Positions 53,132-62,088 are shown, numbered from the stretch's first letter. The stretch: 64,000 nt of DNA from Hufsiella ginkgonis (GCF_009834915.1 NZ_WVHS01000001.1:310001-374000), one strand, 5' to 3'. Made by a program: numbers and translations. The notes: generated from the sequence alone by a model not told the origin.

Positions 53132-54370
53132 TTACTCGAATTCCGCGCGGAGGATATCCAATACCTCTTTCACCGTATTTTCTTCGAGATCAGTACGTTT
53201 TACCAGTTCGTTGGCTGATAAAGCGAGTACTGATTTGGCGGTATCCAACCCGATACGTTTCAGCTCATCGATGATCCAGCCTTCTATTTCATCTGCAAAT
53301 TCTTCGATGTCCACGTCCTCGTCGTTCTCATCGGCTTCGCGGTAAACGTCGATCTCATAACCCGTCAGCTTTCCGGCCAGTTTAATGTTATGTCCGCCCC
53401 TGCCTATTGCCAGCGAAACCTGGTCGGGCTTAAGGTAAACGGCGGCACGTTTGGTCACATCGTCCAGCTTAATGGAAGTGATCTTAGCCGGGCTCAGCGC
53501 GCGCTGAATATAGAGAGAGCTGTTATTCGTGAAATTGATCACGTCGATATTTTCATTTTTCAGCTCGCGCACGATGCCGTGGATCCTTGATCCCTTCATA
53601 CCTACGCAGGCGCCTACCGGATCGATACGGTCGTCGTATGATTCTACCGCCACCTTCGCCCGCTCGCCTGGCTCACGTACAATTTTCTTGATGGTGATCA
53701 GCCCGTCGAAGATCTCGGGAACTTCCATTTCAAACAGGCGCTGCAGGAACTCGGGGGCAGTACGCGAGATAATGATCTTCGGATTGCTGTTCATCATGTC
53801 CACTTTCAGGATCACCGCGCGTACAGCGTCTCCTTTTTTGAAATAATCTGCGGGGATCTGCTCAGTTTTAGGCAACAGAAGCTCATTTCCTTCATCGTCA
53901 AGCACCAGTGTTTCTTTCTTCCATACCTGGTAAACCTCTCCGGTAACTATTTCTCCTACCCTGTCCTTGTACTTACGGAAGATCTCGTCTTTCTCAAGCT
54001 CAAGGATCTTCGAAACCAGCGTCTGCCGCGCTGCCAGGATCGCCCTGCGGCCGAAGCTCTCGAGGGTAATCTGTTCGATAAAATCGTCGCCCACTTCCAG
54101 GTCTGCATCCGTTTGTTTTGCTTCCGCGAGCTCGATCTCCAGGTCGTCGTCCTCAGAAAACCCGTCTTCCATCACGGTGCGGGTACGCCAGATCTCGAGG
54201 TCACCATTATCGGGGTTTACGATTACGTCGCAGTTTTCGTCTGTACCGTATTTTTTACGGATCATGCTGCGGAACACTTCTTCAAGCACACTGATCACGG
54301 TAGGCCGGTCAATGTTTTTAAAATCCTTAAATTCCTGGAAGGAATCAATTAAATTAATACTGCTCATCAC
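53132..54370 (-). CDS. nusA: transcription termination/antitermination factor NusA
   Basis: 412 aa. N-terminal RNAP-binding domain ~1-125, S1 domain ~130-200 (GEIVTGEVYQVWKKETLVLD), KH1 and KH2 ~230-345 with DPVGACVGMKGSRIHGIVRELKNENID and SLAIGRGGHNIKLAGKL. A short acidic/helix-hairpin tail (DLEENTVKEVLDILRAEFE) replaces the two AR repeats of E. coli, usual for this phylum. Acts in pausing, termination and rRNA antitermination. ATG overlaps the rimP stop (ATGA). Confidence 0.97.
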   Translation of the reverse strand: MMSSINLIDSFQEFKDFKNIDRPTVISVLEEVFRSMIRKKYGTDENCDVIVNPDNGDLEIWRTRTVMEDGFSEDDDLEIELAEAKQTDADLEVGDDFIEQITLESFGRRAILAARQTLVSKILELEKDEIFRKYKDRVGEIVTGEVYQVWKKETLVLDDEGNELLLPKTEQIPADYFKKGDAVRAVILKVDMMNSNPKIIISRTAPEFLQRLFEMEVPEIFDGLITIKKIVREPGERAKVAVESYDDRIDPVGACVGMKGSRIHGIVRELKNENIDVINFTNNSSLYIQRALSPAKITSIKLDDVTKRAAVYLKPDQVSLAIGRGGHNIKLAGKLTGYEIDVYREADENDEDVDIEEFADEIEGWIIDELKRIGLDTAKSVLALSANELVKRTDLEENTVKEVLDILRAEFE

Positions 54371-54837
54371 TTAAATGAAATTAAAACCTTAGCTTCTGTT
54401 ATCTGCCCGAAGGGGATGAAATTCTCCACCAGCTGAGCCTTTTGTCCTGCCGCTTTCGCGGGCTTAATTTTTTCTTCGATCAATATCCCGTCAGTTTCCA
54501 CCTTCAGGAGTTTTCCTTCGCGCCTGGTGCCGTCAGGCTGCTTAATGCCCAGGTCGCGACCTTCATTTTTGCGATACTGCCGTTCCATTTTTAGCGGCGT
54601 ATCAATGCCGGGCGACGAAACCTCCAGGTTATAGGCATGGTCGATCACGTTCTCCTCCTCGAGGTGAAAGCCGACATGACGGCTGATATCGGCACAATCC
54701 TGCACTTTCACGCCCTGATCGCCGTCTACCAGGATCTCGAGCCTGCCGCCTCCAAGCTTTACGTCTACGATGAAGAGGTCGTTCCTATCGGCAATCCGCT
54801 CTTCCGCCAATTCTCTTACGCGCTGTTCCGGGTTCAT
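54367..54837 (-). CDS. rimP: ribosome maturation factor RimP
   Basis: 156 aa from the ATG at 54837; a longer reading would run through the leader hairpin. N-domain with LFIVDVKLGGGRLEILVDGDQGV and CADISRHVGFHLEEENVIDHAYNLEVSSPGID, the conserved EVSSPG(I/L)D motif; an Sm-like C-domain follows (GKLLKVETDGILIEE). Needed for 30S subunit maturation. First gene of the rimP-nusA-infB transcript. Confidence 0.95.
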   Translation of the reverse strand: MNPEQRVRELAEERIADRNDLFIVDVKLGGGRLEILVDGDQGVKVQDCADISRHVGFHLEEENVIDHAYNLEVSSPGIDTPLKMERQYRKNEGRDLGIKQPDGTRREGKLLKVETDGILIEEKIKPAKAAGQKAQLVENFIPFGQITEAKVLISFK

Positions 54838-54858
54838 TTTTTTAAAAAAACGGTAAAA

Positions 54859-54888
54859 AAAAGAGGGGACAAACCGGTCCCCTCTTTT
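54859..54888 (-). promoter_or_regulatory. terminator-like hairpin in the rimP leader
   Basis: A 12-bp stem AAAAGAGGGGAC / GTCCCCTCTTTT with loop about five bases, followed on the minus strand by an 8-T run. It lies between the rimP promoter (54898-54928) and the rimP ATG (54837), so it begins about 6 nt after the predicted transcription start. It could act as an attenuator, or end the upstream operon (last stop at 55038) while also sitting in this leader. Confidence 0.7.
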
Positions 54889-54897
54889 CAGATGATA

Positions 54898-54928
54898 CAA
54901 ATGTATAAAATATTTTATAATCTGCAAA
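54898..54928 (-). promoter_or_regulatory. promoter of rimP-nusA-infB
   Basis: Minus strand TTTG (54925-54928), 19 nt, TACATTTG (54898-54905): full match in both elements and spacing. Predicted start ~54894. Confidence 0.8.
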
Positions 54929-55037
54929 ATATGCCCGCAGGGTGAGGGAACAAAATCCTAAACGCGGTTTCCTGTACCCACCCATGCCGGCTGTTTTTCG
55001 GAGACGCGAAGTCCGCGGCCCTGTTTGCCGCACCCGG

Positions 55038-55472
55038 TTAGAATTTAAACCTCCCTGTTACCACTTCCGTGCTTCCCGGCAATTTCCTGTCTAACGGCAT
55101 ACTTTCGCGCGAATAAAAGCTCGGGACCCTGTATTCCGCCCGGTAAGTGTACTTTTTAACGAAACCCGAATCGGGCGTATAGATCACCGACGAATCCCGC
55201 ACAGCATATTCCCCGCTATACGCCGGTTCCATACCCTGCAGCGTTTCGTCAACCGACTCCTTACAAACCAGCAACACCGATTGCCAATCGTCCGCCGACA
55301 ATGTATCGGTCCTGAGGATTTCCAGTAAGCCTGGGTTCATGCCGTTAACAATGACAGAGGTACTATCGGGCGACAAGCTGATGATTACTTTTCTGTCGCG
55401 TTTCCTATCACGTGTGCATCCCGCCAAGCAGGCCAGGCCCAGCAGCAGGCAGAAGATCCGGCTTCTTTTCAT
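55038..55472 (-). CDS. lipoprotein of unknown function
   Basis: 144 aa. Type II signal peptide with lipobox LAGC (Cys19), then a basic TRDRKRDRK stretch. The body has an acidic middle and beta-type end (YTYRAEYRVPSFYSRESMP). No family recognised. Its ATG overlaps the M1 peptidase stop (TAATG), so it is translated with that gene. Confidence 0.6.
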   Translation of the reverse strand: MKRSRIFCLLLGLACLAGCTRDRKRDRKVIISLSPDSTSVIVNGMNPGLLEILRTDTLSADDWQSVLLVCKESVDETLQGMEPAYSGEYAVRDSSVIYTPDSGFVKKYTYRAEYRVPSFYSRESMPLDRKLPGSTEVVTGRFKF

Positions 55473-57598
55473 TACCAGCCTCCCATTACTTTAATCACGC
55501 TGGGCGCTTTGTCTTCGGCTATCTTATTCAGCAGTTCCGTATTATTACGGTCTTCGTAGAATTTCATCAGTGCGTTGACCGCGGCCGCGCGTACGTACGA
55601 ACGTTTATCTTCCACTGCCATTTTCTGAATGACAGGGTATACCTGGTTACGCTCTTCGCTGTTCAGCTCCTGCACAAAATCGACGGCCAGCTTGCGGATG
55701 TACCAGCTTTGATCACCGAGCGCCTTGATCATGACGGCTTTGGCTGCTCCTTCTTTCTTGTAATAGTTTTTCAACACGTTCACCGCTTCGAGACGGTCCA
55801 TAAACAGGGGGGCGTTCCGGTATTGAAAGGCGGCCTCTTCAAGTGACTTCTCTTCGGTCTTTTCGGCCAGTACATACTTTTCCGCGTCGACGTTTACCAG
55901 GTCGGGCGCACGCTCCAGCGGAAACGTAAATACCTGGCCGATCTTATCCAGTACGATCTCTTTACGCTCCTTTTTACCGTTGGCATAAATATCCACCGAG
56001 AGCGGGATGCGGTAGACCACCGAATTTTCCTGCGTTTGCTCAATGGAGACGATCACCTTCCCGGCTGCGGCGTCGAAGCGTGTCCCGATGTTCAGCTTAG
56101 GATGACCTGCTGAAAGGAACCACTGATCGAAGAACCAGTTCATATCCGTACCGGTTACCTCCTCGAATACCATCCTCAGGTCGGCAGCCTCCACGTTTTT
56201 ATAAGAATAACGGACCAGGTAGGTATTCAGCGCCTTAAAAAAGGCATCGTCGCCTACCGTTTTACGCAGCATATGGAGGATCCTGCCGCCCTTTTCATAG
56301 GTAACATTATCGAACAGCTGCTCACGATCGGTATAATCATGCCGGATAAGCTTGTACTCTTTATTGAAGGGATCGCCCAGGTACCGCTGCATGTCTTCCA
56401 TACCGTGATAGTCGGCATCGTCGCGGCCATACTTAAACTCCTGCCATAAATATTCGCCATACGTGGCAAACGACTCATTCAGCGCCAGGTCTGCCCACGA
56501 TTCGCAGGTCACCAGGTCCCCAAACCAGTGGTGAAACAGCTCATGTGCGATCACTTCTTCGTAGTTCTCATCTTTATACTGGTGCTCGTCGAGGTTCAGC
56601 TTGTCAAAAAACACGGTAGCCGTGGTGTTTTCCATGGCGCCGCTCACAAAATCCCGCACCACGATCTGGGAGTATTTATCCCAGGGGAATGCCACGCCGG
56701 TCTTATTGGAAAAGAACCCGATCATTTCCGGGGTTTTCCCGAAGATCAGCTTTGCGTAGGGCGCATATTTCGGCTCCATGTAATAGTTTACCTCTTTATC
56801 GCGCCACTTGTCTTTGGTGATGACAAAATCGCCCGCCGCCACCATTGCCAGGTAGGTAGAGTGAGGTTTGTCCTGCCGCCACACGTCGGTACGTGTGCCG
56901 TCGCCATTCTTGTTCGAATAATCGAGGTCGCCGTTAGATAGCGTCACCATTTTCTCCGGCACGGTTATGCTGATCTCCTGGGTCATTTTCTCCTGCGGCC
57001 CTACGATGGTAGGGAACCAGCTGGAGTTCGACTCGGTTTCGCCCTGCGTCCATACCTGCCGGGGCAGATCTTTTTCTTTTCCCTGGCGGTTAACGAAATA
57101 AATGCCGCGATCGCCGGTAGACGACATCTCCTTGCCTACTTTGAGGGTGTACGGCGCAGCAACATAGTCGATAAATAAGGTAAATTTCTGATCGCGGGTA
57201 TAGGTTTTATCGAGGTGGATCGTGATCGCTTTACCGTCGTAAGCATAGTTTAAGGGGTACCGCTGCGGACCGTCGGGCGAGCCGGCCACCGTCTTCATCA
57301 TCGCCACTTGTTTGATCCGGAAACCGCGTGCAGCCAGCACTACCTGGTTTTGCGGGTAAAAATAAGGCCTGGCGTCAATGGTAGCCCTGCCGATCACGAA
57401 GGCACTGTCCCAATCGAACGAAATATCGAGCTTCGTATGAAGGATATCGGTGATCCTGGGATAACTCCCATGGTACACGCCGGGTGCGGAGGAGCCTGAC
57501 CCGATGTTGATCGTTTCCATGGTCGCCATTTTGGGCGCCGAGCAGGAAATGAGCAGGGACATCGCCGCCGCGAAGCCCGTATAGGGTATGATCCTCAT
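55472..57598 (-). CDS. M1 family metallo-aminopeptidase with C-terminal HEAT-like repeats
   Basis: 708 aa. Exported, probably as a lipoprotein (AMSLLISCSAP, lipobox LISC). N-terminal beta saddle, the exopeptidase GAMEN motif (VSGAMENTTAT), zinc motif HELFHHWFGD (~350) and NESFATYGEYLW with the third ligand. After ~600 come helical repeats (RNAPLFMDRLEAVNVLKNYY; SYVRAAAVNALMKFYEDR) of HEAT type. Aminopeptidase acting outside the inner membrane. Overlaps both neighbours by 4 bp and 1 bp. Confidence 0.92.
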   Translation of the reverse strand: MRIIPYTGFAAAMSLLISCSAPKMATMETINIGSGSSAPGVYHGSYPRITDILHTKLDISFDWDSAFVIGRATIDARPYFYPQNQVVLAARGFRIKQVAMMKTVAGSPDGPQRYPLNYAYDGKAITIHLDKTYTRDQKFTLFIDYVAAPYTLKVGKEMSSTGDRGIYFVNRQGKEKDLPRQVWTQGETESNSSWFPTIVGPQEKMTQEISITVPEKMVTLSNGDLDYSNKNGDGTRTDVWRQDKPHSTYLAMVAAGDFVITKDKWRDKEVNYYMEPKYAPYAKLIFGKTPEMIGFFSNKTGVAFPWDKYSQIVVRDFVSGAMENTTATVFFDKLNLDEHQYKDENYEEVIAHELFHHWFGDLVTCESWADLALNESFATYGEYLWQEFKYGRDDADYHGMEDMQRYLGDPFNKEYKLIRHDYTDREQLFDNVTYEKGGRILHMLRKTVGDDAFFKALNTYLVRYSYKNVEAADLRMVFEEVTGTDMNWFFDQWFLSAGHPKLNIGTRFDAAAGKVIVSIEQTQENSVVYRIPLSVDIYANGKKERKEIVLDKIGQVFTFPLERAPDLVNVDAEKYVLAEKTEEKSLEEAAFQYRNAPLFMDRLEAVNVLKNYYKKEGAAKAVMIKALGDQSWYIRKLAVDFVQELNSEERNQVYPVIQKMAVEDKRSYVRAAAVNALMKFYEDRNNTELLNKIAEDKAPSVIKVMGGW

Positions 57599-58869
57599 AA
57601 GGGTTTTTCTGCGAGTAAATCGTTCACCGATTTCTCAAATTCGGTTATAAACTCGTCGTAATGCTTACCGGTACCCGGACCGCTAAACCCGGTGTGGATC
57701 CTGCTTACCTCTCCTTTCCGGTTGATGAGGATCGTGGTGGGAAACGCCAGGAACTCTTTCAGCGCCGGTACACTCCGGGCAACCTCCTTTTTATCGTTTT
57801 GGTATCCGGTGGCCAGCAATTCATAGTTCACCCCGAAATGATCTTTTAACTGGGTAATGTTCGCTTTAGCGCGCTTAAAATCCGTAAACCTTTCGTATGC
57901 CAGTCCGATAATTTCCAGGCCACGCTCTTTGTATTTATTGTAAAAAGGCACCAGGTAGGCTGTTTCATCCATGCAATTGGGGCACCAGGAGCCCATAAAC
58001 TGGATGATCACCACTTTCCCCCTGTACCGTTCATCAGAAAGAGAGACCTTTTTACCGCTAAGGTCCGGAAAGCTAAAATCGATTTTCGTAAAACCAGGCT
58101 TTAACTTAGTTAATGAATACGCATCCGGCAACGCCGCGTTTTCGTCCCGCGTGGCCGTCCACAGATCGACGGAGCTCAGGCCGCTGTAAAATTTCCCGTT
58201 GCCGATCTTGTTATCCGGGCCGATATCGCCGGTGAACAGGAACGCATGTGAGCCGTCGAAACAGGACAGCGACAGTTTTCTCCCTGAAACCGCCCCCTCC
58301 AGGAAGCGGTAATCGCCCGTTGTGGTCAGGAAAGTGCCCGTTACTTTCTGACCGTTCTGCACAAATTCTCCTACGGCGATGCTGGTATCTTTGCCGTCCT
58401 TACCGGTAAAGATGCCTGCCCACTTGCCAGCTACGTTCATGGGCGCTGTTTCTTTGGCAACCCGGAAGCGTGCGGAATCGCCGGGCACCGCATTAAACTC
58501 CATCATCACATCCTTCGTGGCGAGGTGTTTTATCCAATGACCTTCGAGCGCGGTTCCTTTCAGTAATGCCCTGATATCCGAGTCGAACAGGGGCATCCGG
58601 ATAAATACAGAATCGCCAACGGAGCGGATATCGGTTACCCGGAACCGTTCTGTGCCGTTCATGATCTCGAGCTGCATTTCCCCGGCCGAATCCGTGACCG
58701 AAAAATTGAACGGGATCTCTGCTCCCGAATCGGTTTTTAGTGCTGCGCGCCAGGTGGTCCTTTCCATCTGAGCGGCCGGCCCGGTACAAAAAGAAAGCAG
58801 GACCGCGATAAGTGTGCCAGCCACTAAGAACCCGGTCCTGCCTGTTAAAGTATATATTCTATCGTTCAT
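57595..58869 (-). CDS. TlpA/ResA-like thioredoxin-fold protein with N-terminal beta domain
   Basis: 424 aa. Membrane anchor or lipoprotein signal at ~13-30 (LLSFCTGP, Cys28). Residues ~40-245 are a beta-rich domain found in Bacteroidota TlpA-like proteins; ~255-410 is the thioredoxin fold with FMGSWCPNCMDE, active-site Cys pair about 297-300, and cis-Pro in FPTTILINRKG. Likely reduces or isomerises disulfides in the periplasm. Its ATG overlaps the acyl-CoA dehydrogenase stop. Confidence 0.88.
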   Translation of the reverse strand: MNDRIYTLTGRTGFLVAGTLIAVLLSFCTGPAAQMERTTWRAALKTDSGAEIPFNFSVTDSAGEMQLEIMNGTERFRVTDIRSVGDSVFIRMPLFDSDIRALLKGTALEGHWIKHLATKDVMMEFNAVPGDSARFRVAKETAPMNVAGKWAGIFTGKDGKDTSIAVGEFVQNGQKVTGTFLTTTGDYRFLEGAVSGRKLSLSCFDGSHAFLFTGDIGPDNKIGNGKFYSGLSSVDLWTATRDENAALPDAYSLTKLKPGFTKIDFSFPDLSGKKVSLSDERYRGKVVIIQFMGSWCPNCMDETAYLVPFYNKYKERGLEIIGLAYERFTDFKRAKANITQLKDHFGVNYELLATGYQNDKKEVARSVPALKEFLAFPTTILINRKGEVSRIHTGFSGPGTGKHYDEFITEFEKSVNDLLAEKPL

Positions 58870-60005
58870 CGTAAAATTTCACGCCCGATCACCATCTTCT
58901 GGATCTCCGAAGTTCCTTCATAGATCTGGGTGATCTTGGCATCACGCATCAGCCTTTCTACATGGTATTCTTTTACGAAACCATAACCGCCATGGATCTG
59001 CACCGCTTCTACCGTAGTTTTCATGGCTACCTGCGAGGCGTATAACTTCGCCATCGATCCTGCCTGCGTGTACGGAAGCCCATTGTCCTTCAGCCAGGCC
59101 GCCTTCAGGCAGAGCAGGCGTGCCGCTTCGATTTCCGTGGCCATATCCGCCAGTTTAAACTGGATGGCCTGGTGCGCTGCGATCGGTTTGCCGAAGCTTT
59201 TTCGCTCTTTTGCATAGTTTAACGCAAGCTCGTAAGCGCCTGAAGCGATCCCGAGCGCCTGCGCGGCAATGCCGATCCGCCCGCCTTCCAGCGTTTTCAT
59301 GGCGAATTTAAACCCCTCGCCGTCTTGGCCGATGCGGTTTTCTTTCGGCACCCTCACATCGGTGAACATCAGCGAATGGGTATCCGATCCGCGAATGCCT
59401 AATTTATTCTCTTTTGGCCCAACTGCAAAACCCTCCATGCCTTTTTCCACGATCAACGCATTTATTCCGTGATGCTTTTTCTCCGGGGAAGTTTGAGCGA
59501 TTACCAGGTAGGTCGAGGCCGTGCTGCCATTGGTGATCCAGTTCTTCGTCCCGTTAAGGAGATAATGATCCCCCATATCGATGGCGGTAGTGCGCTGGGA
59601 CGTCGCGTCAGACCCGGCTTCGGGTTCCGACAAGCAAAACGCCCCGATCTTTTCGCCGCCGGCAAGTGGTTTCAGGTACTTCTGCTTCTGCGCCTCTGTG
59701 CCCCACTTCTCGAGCCCGTAACAAACCAGCGAATTATTAACCGACACCACCACCGATACGGAAGCGTCGATCTTGGAGAACTCTTCCATGGCGAGCACGT
59801 ACGAGATCGCATCCATGCCCGAGCCATTGTACTCAGGCGAGACCATCATGCCCAGGAAGCCCAGCTCGCCCAGCCTCTTTACCTGTTCCGCAGGAAACTG
59901 CTGATGCTCGTCGCGCGCGATCACACCTGGTTTAAGCTCGTTTACCGCAAAATCCCTCGCAGCCTGCCGGATCATCAAATGTTCTTCGCTCAAATTAAAA
60001 TACAT
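58866..60005 (-). CDS. acyl-CoA dehydrogenase
   Basis: 379 aa. FAD-dependent oxidation of acyl-CoA to enoyl-CoA. Signatures: FCLSEPEAGSDATS (flavin), GTKNWITNGSTA, and IHGGYGFVKEYHVERLMRDAKI near the end, with catalytic Glu363 in IYEGTSEIQ, the position used in short/medium-chain and butyryl types. Length typical. First gene of an operon with three envelope genes, an odd pairing. The -7 element at 60035 gives it a promoter. Confidence 0.94.
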   Translation of the reverse strand: MYFNLSEEHLMIRQAARDFAVNELKPGVIARDEHQQFPAEQVKRLGELGFLGMMVSPEYNGSGMDAISYVLAMEEFSKIDASVSVVVSVNNSLVCYGLEKWGTEAQKQKYLKPLAGGEKIGAFCLSEPEAGSDATSQRTTAIDMGDHYLLNGTKNWITNGSTASTYLVIAQTSPEKKHHGINALIVEKGMEGFAVGPKENKLGIRGSDTHSLMFTDVRVPKENRIGQDGEGFKFAMKTLEGGRIGIAAQALGIASGAYELALNYAKERKSFGKPIAAHQAIQFKLADMATEIEAARLLCLKAAWLKDNGLPYTQAGSMAKLYASQVAMKTTVEAVQIHGGYGFVKEYHVERLMRDAKITQIYEGTSEIQKMVIGREILR

Positions 60006-60034
60006 ACGAACGTGGATTAGGTTTGTTAGCAGAA

Positions 60035-60042
60035 CAAATGTA
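60035..60042 (-). promoter_or_regulatory. -7 element of the acyl-CoA dehydrogenase operon
   Basis: Minus strand TACATTTG, exact match and identical to the rimP -7; leader ~26 nt. No clear -33. Confidence 0.5.
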
Positions 60043-60076
60043 AAAGTTTTGTTCGCATACTATGCAAGCATAGTAA

Positions 60077-60571
60077 TTATTTTGATCCCCTGATCTTTCG
60101 TTCGATGGCGGAGGTTGAATAGCCTTCCAGGTAATGCAGGGTCTTTACCTCGCCGCCCCGGGCGAGTACGATGTCGGCGCCCACGATCTGGTCGATGGTA
60201 TAATCGGCGCCCTTTACGAGCACATCGGGCACAACTATACTGATCAGTTCATAGGGCGTAGGCTCGTCAAACAGCACCACGGCATCCACAAAAAAGAAAG
60301 AGGCCAGCATAGCGGTCCTGGAAGTTTCGTTGGTAATGGGCCTCGAGGGTCCTTTTAAGGCCGAGGTAGAGCGGTCTGTGTTCACGCCGATCACCAGCTT
60401 ATCACCCAGGTTGGCAGCCTTGGCGAGGTAATCGATATGCCCCAGGTGGAGCAGGTCGAAGCAGCCGTTGGTAAACACGATCTTTTCGCCGTTCGATCTC
60501 CATTCTTCTACCGTAGCTGCAAGCGAGGCTAACGAAAAGATCTTGTCTTTGATGTGCGCGAGGTTGTCCAT
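60077..60571 (-). CDS. rfaE2: D-glycero-beta-D-manno-heptose 1-phosphate adenylyltransferase
   Basis: 164 aa, the stand-alone C-terminal half of HldE. Nucleotidyltransferase motif TNGCFDLLHLGHIDYLAKA with HLGH, then VGVNTDRSTSALKGPSRPI and GADIVLARGGEVKTL. Makes ADP-heptose for LPS core from heptose-1-phosphate. No kinase half is nearby. Follows panD by 25 bp. The GT9 enzyme at 43957 could use the product. Confidence 0.92.
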   Translation of the reverse strand: MDNLAHIKDKIFSLASLAATVEEWRSNGEKIVFTNGCFDLLHLGHIDYLAKAANLGDKLVIGVNTDRSTSALKGPSRPITNETSRTAMLASFFFVDAVVLFDEPTPYELISIVVPDVLVKGADYTIDQIVGADIVLARGGEVKTLHYLEGYSTSAIERKIRGSK

Positions 60572-60596
60572 GTAACGTTATCCGTTGTGCCTGGCG

Positions 60597-60944
60597 TTAA
60601 ACCAGCTGGTTGTTCGAATCAGGGAAAACGAGTATGGGTTCATATTTCTTCGCCTCTTCAAAGTCCATGAGGGCGTATGACATGATAATTACTACATCGC
60701 CGACCTGCGCCAGCCGGGCGGTAGCGCCGTTCAGGCAAATTATCCCCGACCCGCGCTCACCTTTGATCACGTACGTTTCGAAGCGTGCGCCATTGTTGTT
60801 ATTCACGATCTGCACCTTCTCATTGGGAATGATATTGGCCGCTTCGATCAGGTCTTCCGCAATGGTAATGCTTCCCACATAGTTTAACTCAGCCTGCGTC
60901 ACCCGTACCCGGTGAAGTTTCGACTTTAACACTTGGATCATCAT
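60597..60944 (-). CDS. panD: aspartate 1-decarboxylase
   Basis: 115 aa. Makes beta-alanine from aspartate. The self-cleavage site Gly24-Ser25 (YVGSITI) gives the pyruvoyl group from Ser25; this numbering equals that of E. coli when the first ATG (60944) is used. [25 protein letters not shown] and GDVVIIMSY complete the fold. Pairs with panC 166 bp upstream on the same strand for pantothenate synthesis. Confidence 0.95.
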   Translation of the reverse strand: MMIQVLKSKLHRVRVTQAELNYVGSITIAEDLIEAANIIPNEKVQIVNNNNGARFETYVIKGERGSGIICLNGATARLAQVGDVVIIMSYALMDFEEAKKYEPILVFPDSNNQLV

Positions 60945-60952
60945 ATGGGGAG

Positions 60953-60960
60953 CAAAATTA
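60953..60960 (-). promoter_or_regulatory. -7 element of panD
   Basis: Minus strand TAATTTTG, exact; 8 nt before the first ATG, so the leader is very short. Confidence 0.45.
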
Positions 60961-61034
60961 GGAAAAAGTTGTGGGTTGTCAGTGATGAGTTCTCAGTTGC
61001 CAGTGATCAGTTCCATTCAGGCACCGTACAGTAC

Positions 61035-61104
61035 TGACTACTGATCACTGACTACTGATCACTGACTACTGATTACTGACTACTGATCACTGACTACTGA
61101 CTAC
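61035..61104. repeat. five 14-bp tandem repeats between panD and panC
   Basis: Unit TGACTACTGATCAC at 61035, 61049, 61063 (one change), 61077 and 61091 (two changes). Left of it, 60975-61013 holds inverted relatives (CAGTGATCAG, AGTGATGAG), and AGTTGTGGG/CTCACAACT close the ends, so the whole 60968-61113 can fold on itself. Confidence 0.9.
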
Positions 61105-61110
61105 TCACAA

Positions 61111-61947
61111 CTACGAAAGGATTAAGTTATCGATCAACCTCGTTTTCCCTACGAAAGCAGCCACGAGGGCAACCACGTGTGGCGTGTGCTCGCCGGCGGG
61201 CTCAAGTGTCGCGGCGTCGCGGAGCGCGAAATATTCCGGTTTCACGCCCCCGGCGGATGAAAGGAAATTCATGGCATCGCGCTGGAGCCGATCAAAAGAG
61301 ACCTCGCCAAAGCGCGCTTTCGACCGGTTGAGTACCGTATATAACGCGAGGGCGTGCTGCCGTTCTTCGGGGGAAAGATGGATATTCCGCGAGCTCATGG
61401 CCAGGCCATCGGGTTCCCGAACGATGGGGCACATCCGCAGCTTTACCGGGAGACCGAGCAGCGCTACCATCTTTTCGATCACCTTAAACTGCTGGAAATC
61501 CTTCTGCCCGAAGAACGCAAGGTCGGGCTGTACCACATCAAACAACTTTTTTACAATCTGCGTCACCCCCTGGTAATGCCCGGGACGGAACTCCCCTTCC
61601 AGCATGCCTTCCAGCTCGCCCAGATCGAGGTGCCAGGGCGCGGCCGTATCGTACATTTCCTCGCGGGAAGGGAGGAAGAGAATGTCGCAGCCTACGCTTT
61701 CAAGTTTCACTTTATCGGCCTCTACCGTGCGGGGATAATTCTTAAGATCCTCGGGGTTATTGAACTGCGTCGGGTTTACAAAGATGCTGCAGACCGTGAC
61801 GCTGCAGGCAGTTTTCGACAGTCGTACCAGTTCCAGGTGCCCGTCGTGCAGCGCTCCCATCGTGGCCACGAAACCGATGGTATGTTGTTGTTCCCTTAAT
61901 TCGCCGAGCCGTGCAGACAAGCCCGTTTTAGTAGTAAATATCTCCAA
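61111..61947 (-). CDS. panC: pantothenate synthetase
   Basis: 278 aa when started at the TTG at 61947; no ATG lies between an upstream stop and the essential TMGALHDGHLELV motif. ATP-dependent joining of pantoate and beta-alanine. Other motifs: FVNPTQFNNPEDLKNYPRT, GQKDFQQF and the KMSKS-like MSSRNIHLSPEE. 278 aa agrees with other PanC. The final product path continues outside the window. Divergent from the GT5 gene. Confidence 0.93.
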   Translation of the reverse strand: MEIFTTKTGLSARLGELREQQHTIGFVATMGALHDGHLELVRLSKTACSVTVCSIFVNPTQFNNPEDLKNYPRTVEADKVKLESVGCDILFLPSREEMYDTAAPWHLDLGELEGMLEGEFRPGHYQGVTQIVKKLFDVVQPDLAFFGQKDFQQFKVIEKMVALLGLPVKLRMCPIVREPDGLAMSSRNIHLSPEERQHALALYTVLNRSKARFGEVSFDRLQRDAMNFLSSAGGVKPEYFALRDAATLEPAGEHTPHVVALVAAFVGKTRLIDNLILS

Positions 61948-62042
61948 GTAACTTAGGGATTGATAGCCGCCAAAAGTGGGTAAATCCTGAAAAAATATCA
62001 ATAGCTATTGTGTAAATCATTGATAAGTGTTAAGATAATGCT

Positions 62043-62050
62043 TATATTTG
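62043..62050 (+). promoter_or_regulatory. -7 element of the short GT5 gene
   Basis: TATATTTG, exact; ATTG at 62019-62022, 20 nt upstream, is a near -33. Leader ~35 nt. Confidence 0.6.
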
Positions 62051-62088
62051 CAGTCCAAAATTCTTTTCAAATCAAAATCATATTGGAG

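Noticed and set aside
61035-61104. CRISPR array
   Set aside because: The 14-bp units are directly adjacent with no spacers, and no cas gene is present.
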